Shown here piece by piece: positions 56,789 to 64,000 of a stretch of 64,000 nucleotides of DNA. A program made the position numbers and the translations under genes. Under the pieces are notes generated by a model. It worked only from the letters and a program-made list of their open reading frames with translations. It searched no databases and was not told the origin of the DNA. Position 1 is the first letter of the stretch. Each line of letters begins with the position of its first letter. The stretch spans positions 124,001 to 188,000 of the forward strand of contig NZ_KB903367.1 of NCBI RefSeq assembly GCF_000379665.1, given 5' to 3'. This stretch comes from Butyricimonas synergistica DSM 23225 (lineage in GTDB: Bacteria; Bacteroidota; Bacteroidia; Bacteroidales; Marinifilaceae).

Positions 56789-57706
56789 TCAATATAATTG
56801 TGCCGCCCTTCTTAGAGAGATCATTTCTCCGGGTTGGGGCTTATCACCGTTCTCCATGTAATTGTATTGCAATAGTTTTGCCAGTTTGATCCCGTATATC
56901 TGGGAGATCATGTACATCGTGTCCCCCGGGCGACACTTGTGGAAGGTGTATCCCTTGGGGGCTTTGTTCTTCTTGTTTTTCAAGAAAACGTGCATCCCTT
57001 CGCGTATGGAGAGTTCGTTTTTATCATTGTAAGCCAAAAGTCGTTTCAAGGGAATCCCGAAATACTGGGCGATGCCTTCAAAAGTGTCACCCTTTTTCAC
57101 CTTGATGCTGGGAATATTATTGATATAGACTACCCGGCTTTGATAGTTTTGGGTATCGCCGAGTTTGTAATTCAATTCGTTGGGGATTTTGTGATTCCTT
57201 TTCCCGGGTTTGTCGAATTGGTATAGTTCCTCTTCTTCGATGATCTTGATTAATTTCTGCGCGTAATCGGGTGCCGTGGCGTAGCCCGCTTTCTTCAAAC
57301 CTTTTGCCCAACCCTTGTAGTCCGTCTTGGAAAGTTTGAACAAGGATGCGTACCGGGGGCGGGATACCAGAAATTCGCTATGGTCGACCCATGATTCTTC
57401 CGGGTTCCTGTATTTGCGGAAACATTCGTTCCGGCTGTCATCGTCCATGATGAAGCTTGCGCCGTTCCAGTTGTGGCATTTGATGCCGAAGTGATTGTTC
57501 GCGTTTATCGCTAACTTTGAATTGCCACAGCCGGATTCCAGTATGCCTTGAGCCAGCTTGATGCTGGCGGGAATCCCCGTGCGATCCATCTCCTGTATAG
57601 CGATGGATTTGTATTTTTTGATGAATGCCTTTCGACTATCGTTAGATGCACCGCATATGTTGACACATGTAAAAGTAAGAAATAAAATGACGTAAATCTT
57701 GCTCAT
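56789..57706 (-). CDS. Glucosaminidase with two LysM domains
   Basis: The 305-residue secreted protein has a signal peptide (IYVILFLTFTCVNICGA). Its peptidoglycan hydrolase domain (residues 25-165) is GH73/FlgJ-like: ASIKLAQGILESGCGNSKLA holds the catalytic Glu, and NNHFGIKCHNWNG followed by ECFRKYRNPEESWVDHSEFL is diagnostic. Two LysM repeats follow at about 200-245 (VKKGDTFEGIAQYFGIPLKR) and 255-300 (CRPGDTMYMISQIYGIKLAK), which bind glycan strands. The role is cell wall remodelling in the periplasm. The gene is divergent from cytidine deaminase. Confidence 0.93.
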   Translation of the reverse strand: MSKIYVILFLTFTCVNICGASNDSRKAFIKKYKSIAIQEMDRTGIPASIKLAQGILESGCGNSKLAINANNHFGIKCHNWNGASFIMDDDSRNECFRKYRNPEESWVDHSEFLVSRPRYASLFKLSKTDYKGWAKGLKKAGYATAPDYAQKLIKIIEEEELYQFDKPGKRNHKIPNELNYKLGDTQNYQSRVVYINNIPSIKVKKGDTFEGIAQYFGIPLKRLLAYNDKNELSIREGMHVFLKNKKNKAPKGYTFHKCRPGDTMYMISQIYGIKLAKLLQYNYMENGDKPQPGEMISLRRAAQLY

Positions 57707-57756
57707 GATTCGTGATAATGTTTTATATTGGCGGTAAAATTACGAAAAAAAATAGA

Positions 57757-58227
57757 ATGGAGAAAGCGGAATTCAAGATAGATTACTTTCTGTACCGGGA
57801 ATCTTACCCGCGAGGGTACGAAGAATTGTGTCGTGCTGCCTTGAAAGCCACGGAAAATGCCTATTGCGTGTACTCGGGTTTCGCTGTTGGGGCAGCCGTG
57901 TTGATGAATAACGGGGAGGTGGTTTGCGGCTCGAACCAAGAGAACGCGGCGTATCCTTCCGGGCTTTGCGCGGAGCGTACCGCTTTGTTTTATGCCTGTT
58001 CCGCTTACCCCGAAACCGGGGTGGCTGCCATTGCTATTGCCGCCAGGGATAAAGGGGTAGAGATTGACGAGTACGTTACGCCTTGCGGGGCTTGCCGGCA
58101 AGTCATGTATGAGGTCATCGAACGTTATCACGCGGACTTCGACGTGATTCTTGTCGGGAAGAAGCGCACCCTGCTGGTGAAGGCAAGCCTGCTATTGCCT
58201 TTTGCTTTTAAATTAGAGGTGCATTGA
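57757..58227 (+). CDS. cdd: Cytidine deaminase
   Basis: The enzyme deaminates cytidine and deoxycytidine to uridine forms in pyrimidine salvage. The product is 156 residues from MEKAEFKIDYFLYRE; earlier in-frame GTG/ATG codons at 57712-57720 would add an atypical basic leader. The catalytic zinc site is complete: SGLCAERTALFYA (CAE) and TPCGACRQVMYEV (PCxxC). NVYCVYSGFAVGAAV-like AYCVYSGFAVGAAVLMNNGE matches the nucleoside-binding strand. The gene is divergent from the glucosaminidase gene; no partner is obvious. Confidence 0.94.
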   Translation: MEKAEFKIDYFLYRESYPRGYEELCRAALKATENAYCVYSGFAVGAAVLMNNGEVVCGSNQENAAYPSGLCAERTALFYACSAYPETGVAAIAIAARDKGVEIDEYVTPCGACRQVMYEVIERYHADFDVILVGKKRTLLVKASLLLPFAFKLEVH

Positions 58228-58449
58228 CCGTAATTCTCGGGTATAGGGAGCTGGTCGGTATGCGATAGGGTGGTTATTGCCCCGGGAGGCGTGGTACTCG
58301 AGGGAATTAAATTTTCTTATTTCTTGTTAAAACGTGGGCGAACTGTAGGCAAACTGTAGGCTAAGAGTAGGCGATGCCGCCTACAACCCGCCTACAACTC
58401 GCCTACAACCCACCCGAATCTTTAGTTCTTGGGGAAGAAAAGGGTATGA
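58228..58449. other. Intergenic stretch after cdd holding the 11-bp-unit inverted array
   Basis: There is no gene in these 220 bases. The first 100 are non-repetitive, with no recognised motif. The rest is the inverted array at 58334-58412 and the approach to the sigma promoter at 58450. Confidence 0.6.
58334..58412. repeat. Inverted array of 11-bp GTAGGC/GCCTAC units
   Basis: The left arm (58334-58373) holds three units with GTAGGC spaced 11-12 bp, and the right arm (58378-58412) holds three units CCTACAACYCG spaced exactly 11 bp, around a 4-nt loop ATGC. The innermost pair GTAGGCG/CGCCTAC is perfect; the outer units pair with mismatches between them. Unit length, number per arm and the CTACA core are shared with the element at 32092-32171, so both belong to one dispersed family. 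Confidence 0.75.
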
Positions 58450-58481
58450 TTTGGAATTGAATGCCGGAATTGTTATTTTTG
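58450..58481 (+). promoter_or_regulatory. Promoter of the sigma-FecR-SusCD unit
   Basis: TTTG (58450-58453), a 20-nt spacer and TATTTTTG (58474-58481) give a complete Bacteroidota promoter. Transcription would begin near 58488, which rules out the in-frame ATG at 58461 and supports ATG 58500. Confidence 0.65.
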
Positions 58482-58499
58482 AACGGGAAAAGTCGCATT

Positions 58500-59030
58500 A
58501 TGAATAAACAGAAAAAAGACATATTCGAAAACTTGTTCAATACTTATTATAAAGATTTGTACGTGTATGCCTTGAGTTTTGTCCGGGACGAGGAGGAGGC
58601 GAAGGATATTGTCACTGACGTGTATGAGTACGTGTGGAAGAATTTTATGCGGCTGGATGCTTCTGCTTCATTACGTCCTTTGTTGTACACGTTGACCCGT
58701 TCCCGGTCGCTCGATTTTTTGCGACGAGAGAAATCCAAGGAGAAGTTTTTGGCGTACCAACGAACCTTACCGGAGGCAGATGAGGAGTACGAGGAGCACG
58801 AGGAGTTGCTCGCGAAGGCAATGCGCGTCATCGAGAATATGCCGGCGCAGACGGCGGCAGTATTTCGCAAGTGTTTTTTTGAAAAGAAAAAATATCAGGA
58901 GGCGGGGGACGAGTTAAATATTTCTATTAACACGGTGAGGTGGCATATAACGAAGGCTATGAGTCTGTTACGGGAGAAGTTGACGGGTGAGGAAATCGTG
59001 TTGTTACACACTTTGTTTGTTAAAAAATAA
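58500..59030 (+). CDS. RNA polymerase ECF sigma factor of a FecI-like unit
   Basis: The 176-residue sigma factor starts MNKQKKDIFENLFNTYYKDL. Region 2 has YVYALSFVRDEEEAKDIVTD, then VYEYVWKNF. The following region has LRPLLYTLTRSRSLDFLRRE. Region 4 has MPAQTAAVFRKCFFEKKKYQ, then EAGDELNISINTVRWHITKA (helix-turn-helix). The next genes are FecR, SusC with an STN domain, and SusD, the standard cell-surface signalling set of Bacteroidota. The sigma factor would be released when the SusC protein binds its glycan or peptide ligand. Confidence 0.94.
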   Translation: MNKQKKDIFENLFNTYYKDLYVYALSFVRDEEEAKDIVTDVYEYVWKNFMRLDASASLRPLLYTLTRSRSLDFLRREKSKEKFLAYQRTLPEADEEYEEHEELLAKAMRVIENMPAQTAAVFRKCFFEKKKYQEAGDELNISINTVRWHITKAMSLLREKLTGEEIVLLHTLFVKK

Positions 59031-59094
59031 AAAAATCTAGTTTTTAACCCACATCATTCGGGGTGCTTCACGTGTTATATATAAAAGCACAAAA

Positions 59095-60264
59095 ATGAAA
59101 GTGAACGAGAAGAATGATCAACTGGAATTTGTCTTGAATGTACTCAATCATCCGGAATTATTGCAAGATGAGTATGTTCGGGAATGGTTGAGCCATGCGG
59201 AGAACAAAAAGTTGTATGAGGAGTGTCGTCTTTACCTGGAAGCGGGGTTGAAGTTGGAGGTGGGCGATTCCGTGGATGTAAGGCGTGAATTCGAGAAATT
59301 CAAGAGAAGAATGACGTCACCGACTCGTGTGTTGTATCGTTGGACTGCTGCGGTGGCAGTTGTGGTGATCCTTGTCGCGAGCGGTTGGTGGTTGATGAAC
59401 GAGATGCCGTCGCGTGAAAGCGGGCGGGAGGTGATTGTAGGGATGCGGTCTGCCGTGGTACCGGGAAAGAATCAGGCAGTGCTGGTCACGGAAACGGGAC
59501 GGGAGATTGTTCTGGGAATGTCATCCGGCATGCGGGTTATGGAGGAAGGGGGTGTCAACGTGACGGACGACAGTACGCGGGGTGTGAGGTACTCGGGTAC
59601 GGAGGTTGGCGAGGTGCGTTACCACACGCTGAGAGTCCCGAAAGGGGGAGAGTATCGGATTGTGTTGAGCGACGGAACGGAAGTGTGGTTGAATTCGGAG
59701 TCCGAGTTGAGGTATCCCACGGTGTTCACGGGCGAGCGGCGAGTGGTGGAATTGAAGGGCGAGGGGTATTTTTCCGTGACGCGTGACGAACGCCAGCCTT
59801 TTATTGTGGTGGCGTCGGGCGTGCGGACGAAGGTGTATGGCACGGAGTTCAACGTGAAGGCGTACGCGGACAACAAGGTGGATGTGACGCTGGTGGAGGG
59901 GAAGGTTGCCGTGAAGCGGGCGAGTGATGATTCGGAGTATGCTTTGACTCCGGGACAGAACGCTCACCTGGAGGCGGGGGCGGTTCCCTTGATCGAGAAG
60001 GTGAATGTGCATAAATATATCGCCTGGAAGGAGGGGTATTTCTATTACGAGAATGAACGCCTGGAGGTGATCGTGAACGATTTGAAGCGGTGGTATGATT
60101 TTGATGTCGTGTATGTTGGTAGTGGCGTGAAGGATCTCAGGTTTGAACTTTGGTCCGGCAGGGATAGCGACATCGATGTGATCATGGGCTTGTTGACGAA
60201 AACCAACCGGGTGAGCGTGAGATTGGACGGACGCACTTTGATCGTGTCCGAGAGGGGCAAATGA
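59095..60264 (+). CDS. FecR family anti-sigma factor
   Basis: The 389-residue inner-membrane protein has a cytosolic N-terminal 80 residues (sigma-binding, e.g. LLQDEYVREWLSHAENKKLY) and a helix near 84-103 (WTAAVAVVVILVASGWWLMN). The periplasmic FecR domain follows: LRVPKGGEYRIVLSDGTEVW, LNSESELRYPTVFTGERRVV, ELKGEGYFSVTRDERQPFIV and GVRTKVYGTEFNVKAYADNK. A C-terminal DUF4974-type region (YENERLEVIVNDLKRWYDFD) contacts the STN domain of the receptor. It lies 64 nt after the sigma gene with no terminator between. Confidence 0.95.
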   Translation: MKVNEKNDQLEFVLNVLNHPELLQDEYVREWLSHAENKKLYEECRLYLEAGLKLEVGDSVDVRREFEKFKRRMTSPTRVLYRWTAAVAVVVILVASGWWLMNEMPSRESGREVIVGMRSAVVPGKNQAVLVTETGREIVLGMSSGMRVMEEGGVNVTDDSTRGVRYSGTEVGEVRYHTLRVPKGGEYRIVLSDGTEVWLNSESELRYPTVFTGERRVVELKGEGYFSVTRDERQPFIVVASGVRTKVYGTEFNVKAYADNKVDVTLVEGKVAVKRASDDSEYALTPGQNAHLEAGAVPLIEKVNVHKYIAWKEGYFYYENERLEVIVNDLKRWYDFDVVYVGSGVKDLRFELWSGRDSDIDVIMGLLTKTNRVSVRLDGRTLIVSERGK

Positions 60265-60317
60265 TTGTGTAATTATTACAAAAACAGGATTATAGAAACC
60301 TAAATTAATTCTTACCT

Positions 60318-63300
60318 ATGATGAAAAAATGGAACGGTAGTGGTTCTGGCAATCGCGGGATTGGCGGGATCATCAAGAAGATTGTGTTTGTTCAATTCGT
60401 GTTGGCCTCGTGTATTTTCACGAGTGTGGCGTCGGTGGCGTCACAAAATAGGGAGGTGAACCTGACTTTCGAGGAGGTGTCTTTGTCCCAGGCGTTGAAG
60501 GAATTAAGTGAGGCTTCCGGTTGTAAATTTATTTTTAATTACGATGATTTGAACCGCTATAAGGTGACTGCCAGGTTGCATGGGGCGGATGTGGAGGCAT
60601 GCCTGAATATTTTGTTGAAGGATAAGCCTTTCAAGTATAATCGCGAGGGCGAGTTTTTTGTGATCTCGTATAAAGAGGACGCCCGGAAGGACGAGGAATT
60701 GCGGGTGAAAGGTGTAGTGAAGGATGAGCAGGGTGTGCCATTGCCGGGGGTGACCGTTGTCGTGAAGGGTACAACCACGGGTATGGCTACCGATGCCGAT
60801 GGACGTTTCGAGTTGCGGGTGAAGGAACGCAACGTGACGCTAGTATTTTCTTTCGTGGGAATGAAGACGAAAGAAGTGATTGCAGATGCGGACAAGGCGT
60901 TGGACGTGGTGATGGAGGAGGAAGCCGAGATGTTGGGGGAGGTGGTTGCCACGGGTTACCAGACGATTTCGCGTGAGAGGTCGACCGGTTCGGCAGTGAT
61001 CGTTAATTCCAAGAAATTGGGACAGGTGCAATCTACCGATTTGATGACGAAGCTGGAAGGTATTACCCCGGGATTGATGAATTACGGGGGGATCATGTCT
61101 ATTCGCGGGCGGTCGTCTTTCGCGGTGTCTTCCACTCCGCTGGTGGTGGTGGATGGGCAGGTGGCGAATGTCGACTTGAGCGCGATTAACCCGGATGATA
61201 TCGAGTCGCTCACGGTGTTGAAAGATGCTGCCGCTACCTCGTTGTACGGCGTGCGGGCTTCCAATGGCGTGATCGTGATCGTGACGAAACGGGCAAAAGA
61301 TAAGACCACGGACGTGAATGTTTCTGCCGGATTTTACGTGTATCCGCTCCCGAGTTTCGGGTATCAGGATTACGCGTCTACCGGCGATATTATTGATTTC
61401 GAGCGGGACTTCCTGTTGAGCGATCCTACTTACAAGAGTAATCCTGCCGATTATTTCGCGAGTAAGAATGACCCGACGACCCCGAGCCGGTTGACGGGAG
61501 TGGAGCAGTTGTATTACGAGATGTCTTTGGGAAATCTGACCGAAGCGCAGTTGGAGCAAAAGTTGGATGAAATGCGCAAATACGATTATCGAAAGGAGAG
61601 GCGGAAAGCGTTGTTGGAAACGGCAGTGACGCAGGATTACAATTTGTCGATAGCCCGGGGAGGAGAGAACTCCAATTTATTCGTGTCGTTCCGTTACCAA
61701 GATTACGGGCAGTATGCCAAAAGTTCAGATAGCAAGCGGTTTAGTGTTTACTTGAAGAGCGAAATGGATTTGGAGAAGTGGTTCCGGTTGACTTATGGTG
61801 CCAATGCTTATTTCACCCGGACGAAACAATCCGTGTCGGTGGATGATTTGGGTGTGGATCGTTCGGACGAGATTATGCCTTACGAGCGGTTGAAAGATGA
61901 TGACGGGAATATGGTGTACCATTATTTCCACAATTATTATTTGTCACAGGATATAAATGAAACGGAAGGATTGAAGTTCATGGGATACAACGAGCTGGAG
62001 GCGTCTACCCAAAATATGCAAACCACGAGGGATACTTATTTAAAGTTGTTCACTCACGCGGATTTCAAGATCGTGAAGGGGTTGGATTTAGGTATGAAGT
62101 TCCAGTACGAGAGAAGTTACACGGATAAAGACCGGTACGACGAGCAGGATTCTTACATGATGCGTAAGACGATCAACGAGTTTGCCACCAAGAACATGTA
62201 TAATAATTTCGTGTATAATATTCCGGATGGGGGACATATCAGAAAAGAGAGCAACCGGAGCGAGTTTTATAATTTCCGGGTACAGGCGAATTACCAGACC
62301 ACGATAGGTGAAGACCATGATATCACGGTGTTGGTCGGTGGCGAGGTGCGACAAGATCATTGGCGTTCGTCCGGGAGCGAGGTGTACGGGTATGATAAAG
62401 ACAAGTTGACTGCCGCGCAGGTGGATTGGTTGACTTTGACCCAAAACGGGGTGATCGGACAGTTGAATAGCGCTACACCGAGAAAGAAAAGCGAGTTTAT
62501 TTTGAATGGTGATACTAAGCATCGTTACGTGTCGGCTTATGCTAATGCCGGTTATACTTACCTGGGACGTTACACGCTGAACGGAAGTATTCGCGTGGAC
62601 CAGGCAGACCTTTTTGGTACGGACCCGAAATACCGGTATAGACCTTTGTGGTCGTTGGGCGCTAGTTGGAACGTGTCGGGCGAGTCTTTCTTGCGGGATG
62701 CCGATTACCTTGATTTGTTGAAGTTGCGCCTGACGTATGGAATCACGGGTAACGTGGATCAGAATTCTTCTCCTTATTTGTTGGGTGTGTATTTGAATTC
62801 TCCCTGGAGTAACGGGAACATTACGGATATTCTTGTGGCTCCGAACAAGTTGTTGCGCTGGGAGAAGACATCGTCTTTAAATGTCGGGATTGATTTCTCG
62901 TTCTTTGCACGGTTGAACGGTTCGTTAGACGTGTACCGGAGATATAGTTCCGATTTGTTGGCGAAGAAGTCCCTGGATCCGTCTTACGGTTTCTCGGAAG
63001 CGACCGTGAATAACGGGGAGATGAAGAACACGGGTGTGGAGCTGAGTTTGTCTTATGATTGGTTGAAAAAGAAAGACTGGTCGTTGAACACGATGTTTAC
63101 AGCTGCATATAATAAGAATAAGATCAAGAAGGTCGGTTGCACGCCGACAGCCGCGGATTACATGTTGAAATCCCCGTATTCCTATTATTTGGAGGGAGAT
63201 ACTTACGGGACGGTGTATGCGTATTGTTATGCGGGATTGACAGAAACGGGCGATCCCTCGGTGTATGACGAGAATGGCGAGGTGCGGTCGAATACCGCTG

Positions 63301-63839
63301 TGGATGACATTCGGGCTTTGGTGGCGAAAGGACAATTGGCTCCGAAATGGAACGGGGCTTTAGGGTTGAATTTGAGGTGGAAGTCTTTGCAGTTGAACGC
63401 AAAATTCGTGTATTATTTAGGTCACTCGTTGCGTAATGATGTGCCGAAGTTGTATTCTATTTATAGTGACATCACGGGGTATATGCATAAAGATATAGCG
63501 AAACGCTGGACTCCGGAGAATACGAACACGGATGTGCCGTCTATGGGACCGAACGGGTTGGCGGTAGACCGTGAGATGCACTGGAAGTATGCCGACATGC
63601 ACGTGTTGAGCGCTTCATTTATCAAGTGCCGCAATATCGGGCTTTCTTATACCTTGCCGCAAGAGTGGACGCGTATGTTGAAGTTGAAGAACGTGAACGT
63701 GCGTGCCCAGGTGAACAACCCGTTCTATTGGGCAAAGAATAAAGAGGGGATCGACCCGGAGGCTTTCAATGCTAACGAGGGAACTCGCGCGCAGGAACAA
63801 GTGACAACTTATGTTTTCGGTTTGAATATAAATTTTTAA
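60318..63839 (+). CDS. SusC/RagA-type TonB-linked outer-membrane receptor with STN signalling domain
   Basis: The 1173-residue protein has a signal region IVFVQFVLASCIFTSVASVA. An STN domain spans about 50-120 (FEEVSLSQALKELSEASGCK), the signalling extension that talks to FecR. Next is a carboxypeptidase-regulatory-like domain (VKGVVKDEQGVPLPGVTVVV). The plug starts near 210 (EVVATGYQTISRERSTGSAV) with SIRGRSSFAVSSTPLVVVDG and ATSLYGVRASNGVIVIVTKR. The 22-strand barrel ends TTYVFGLNINF with terminal Phe. It works with the SusD lipoprotein 12 nt downstream to import a polymer with TonB energy. The ligand is not predictable from this window. Confidence 0.96.
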   Translation: MMKKWNGSGSGNRGIGGIIKKIVFVQFVLASCIFTSVASVASQNREVNLTFEEVSLSQALKELSEASGCKFIFNYDDLNRYKVTARLHGADVEACLNILLKDKPFKYNREGEFFVISYKEDARKDEELRVKGVVKDEQGVPLPGVTVVVKGTTTGMATDADGRFELRVKERNVTLVFSFVGMKTKEVIADADKALDVVMEEEAEMLGEVVATGYQTISRERSTGSAVIVNSKKLGQVQSTDLMTKLEGITPGLMNYGGIMSIRGRSSFAVSSTPLVVVDGQVANVDLSAINPDDIESLTVLKDAAATSLYGVRASNGVIVIVTKRAKDKTTDVNVSAGFYVYPLPSFGYQDYASTGDIIDFERDFLLSDPTYKSNPADYFASKNDPTTPSRLTGVEQLYYEMSLGNLTEAQLEQKLDEMRKYDYRKERRKALLETAVTQDYNLSIARGGENSNLFVSFRYQDYGQYAKSSDSKRFSVYLKSEMDLEKWFRLTYGANAYFTRTKQSVSVDDLGVDRSDEIMPYERLKDDDGNMVYHYFHNYYLSQDINETEGLKFMGYNELEASTQNMQTTRDTYLKLFTHADFKIVKGLDLGMKFQYERSYTDKDRYDEQDSYMMRKTINEFATKNMYNNFVYNIPDGGHIRKESNRSEFYNFRVQANYQTTIGEDHDITVLVGGEVRQDHWRSSGSEVYGYDKDKLTAAQVDWLTLTQNGVIGQLNSATPRKKSEFILNGDTKHRYVSAYANAGYTYLGRYTLNGSIRVDQADLFGTDPKYRYRPLWSLGASWNVSGESFLRDADYLDLLKLRLTYGITGNVDQNSSPYLLGVYLNSPWSNGNITDILVAPNKLLRWEKTSSLNVGIDFSFFARLNGSLDVYRRYSSDLLAKKSLDPSYGFSEATVNNGEMKNTGVELSLSYDWLKKKDWSLNTMFTAAYNKNKIKKVGCTPTAADYMLKSPYSYYLEGDTYGTVYAYCYAGLTETGDPSVYDENGEVRSNTAVDDIRALVAKGQLAPKWNGALGLNLRWKSLQLNAKFVYYLGHSLRNDVPKLYSIYSDITGYMHKDIAKRWTPENTNTDVPSMGPNGLAVDREMHWKYADMHVLSASFIKCRNIGLSYTLPQEWTRMLKLKNVNVRAQVNNPFYWAKNKEGIDPEAFNANEGTRAQEQVTTYVFGLNINF

Positions 63840-63851
63840 GGGGAGAGAAAT

Positions 63852-64000
63852 ATGAAAAGATATATTGCGATAGGCTGTTTGTGTTTGACCATGCTGTTTG
63901 CTGCATGTGACAATTATTTGGATATAGTGCCTAAAGGACAGGCCGTGTTGAATTCCACGGATGATTATCTCGGTCTGCTGGAAGAGGTGAGCCCGAATTA
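63852..64000 (+). CDS. RagB/SusD family lipoprotein, N-terminal part (truncated by window edge)
   Basis: The first 49 codons start MKRYIAIGCLCLTMLFAACD, a lipoprotein signal with the lipobox Cys at residue 19. They are followed by NYLDIVPKGQAVLNSTDDYL, the usual SusD beginning (CD.YLD..P.G). It is 12 nt after susC, preceded by the purine-rich GGGGAGAGAAAT, a stronger ribosome site than most genes here have. It is the surface lid of the SusC transporter. The gene runs off the right edge. Confidence 0.93.
   Translation, partial: MKRYIAIGCLCLTMLFAACDNYLDIVPKGQAVLNSTDDYLGLLEEVSPN

Noticed and set aside
58333-58412. CRISPR array
   Set aside because: Units are 11 bp with no spacers, arranged as one inverted pair; no cas genes are present.

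Overview
The window looks like chromosome of a gut-type member of the phylum Bacteroidota, order Bacteroidales. The evidence is a SusC/SusD pair driven by an ECF sigma factor and FecR, DUF4251/DUF4254/DUF4199/DUF5606 proteins, a GH92 mannosidase, Bacteroidales-type -7 promoter boxes (TAnnTTTG) before many genes, and few Shine-Dalgarno sequences. The gene content fits Odoribacteraceae (Butyricimonas/Odoribacter-like), but that placement is inference. No rRNA, tRNA, CRISPR array or intact insertion sequence was seen.

Region by region. 1-2.5 kb: end of an O-methyltransferase, thyA, folA and a WaaP/Kdo-kinase-like gene. 2.5-17.3 kb: a surface-glycan region with two CDP-glycerol glycerophosphotransferase-like proteins, a nucleotidyltransferase, a HisC-like PLP enzyme, DUF4254 plus a GT9, a TagD-like cytidylyltransferase followed directly by a sn-glycerol-1-phosphate dehydrogenase, GT2 and GT-D glycosyltransferases, two tandem O-antigen ligase/polymerase paralogues, Wzi and IspD. 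The paralogues are separated by fossils of wzi and of a KilA-N gene. The two divergent promoter regions here share perfect palindromes built on AAACGATCGTTT. 17.4-22 kb: GH92, ROK kinase, a candidate small RNA, trmN6 and DUF5606. 22.2-25.5 kb: ECF sigma factor, a membrane-anchored beta-barrel protein, and a radical SAM/lipoprotein pair. 25.5-31.9 kb: housekeeping genes (tag, coaE, ybbR-like, yajC, amn, queA). 31.9-33 kb: a gene-free stretch rich in palindromes. 33-43.3 kb: meaB, ppdK, a YhcC-like radical SAM gene, a ProX-like deacylase, ffh, folD and an SpmAB-like protein. 43.2-50 kb: DUF4251, a frameshifted secreted peptide, a large ABC-permease fusion protein, a TonB-domain fossil and a BlaI/BlaR1-type pair. 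50-58.2 kb: two M16 peptidases, an FMN oxidoreductase, an MFS transporter, a GtrB-like GT2, DUF4199, a LysM glucosaminidase and cytidine deaminase. 58.3-64 kb: an 11-bp-unit inverted array, then sigma-FecR-SusC-SusD running off the end.

How the genes work together. The 2.5-17 kb genes probably build and export a glycerol-phosphate-decorated glycan. The dehydrogenase would make glycerol-1-phosphate from DHAP, the TagD-like enzyme would activate it to a CDP-glycerol, and a TagF-like enzyme would transfer it. The last four genes form a trans-envelope signalling and nutrient-uptake unit: the STN domain of SusC would signal to FecR, which controls the sigma factor. The 22-25 kb operon couples another ECF sigma factor to an uncharacterised radical SAM-lipoprotein system.

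Many gene junctions carry short tandem repeats of about seven bases (TTTTCAA, AAAATCT, CAAGTTA types), often as inverted pairs. They are a conspicuous feature of this genome.
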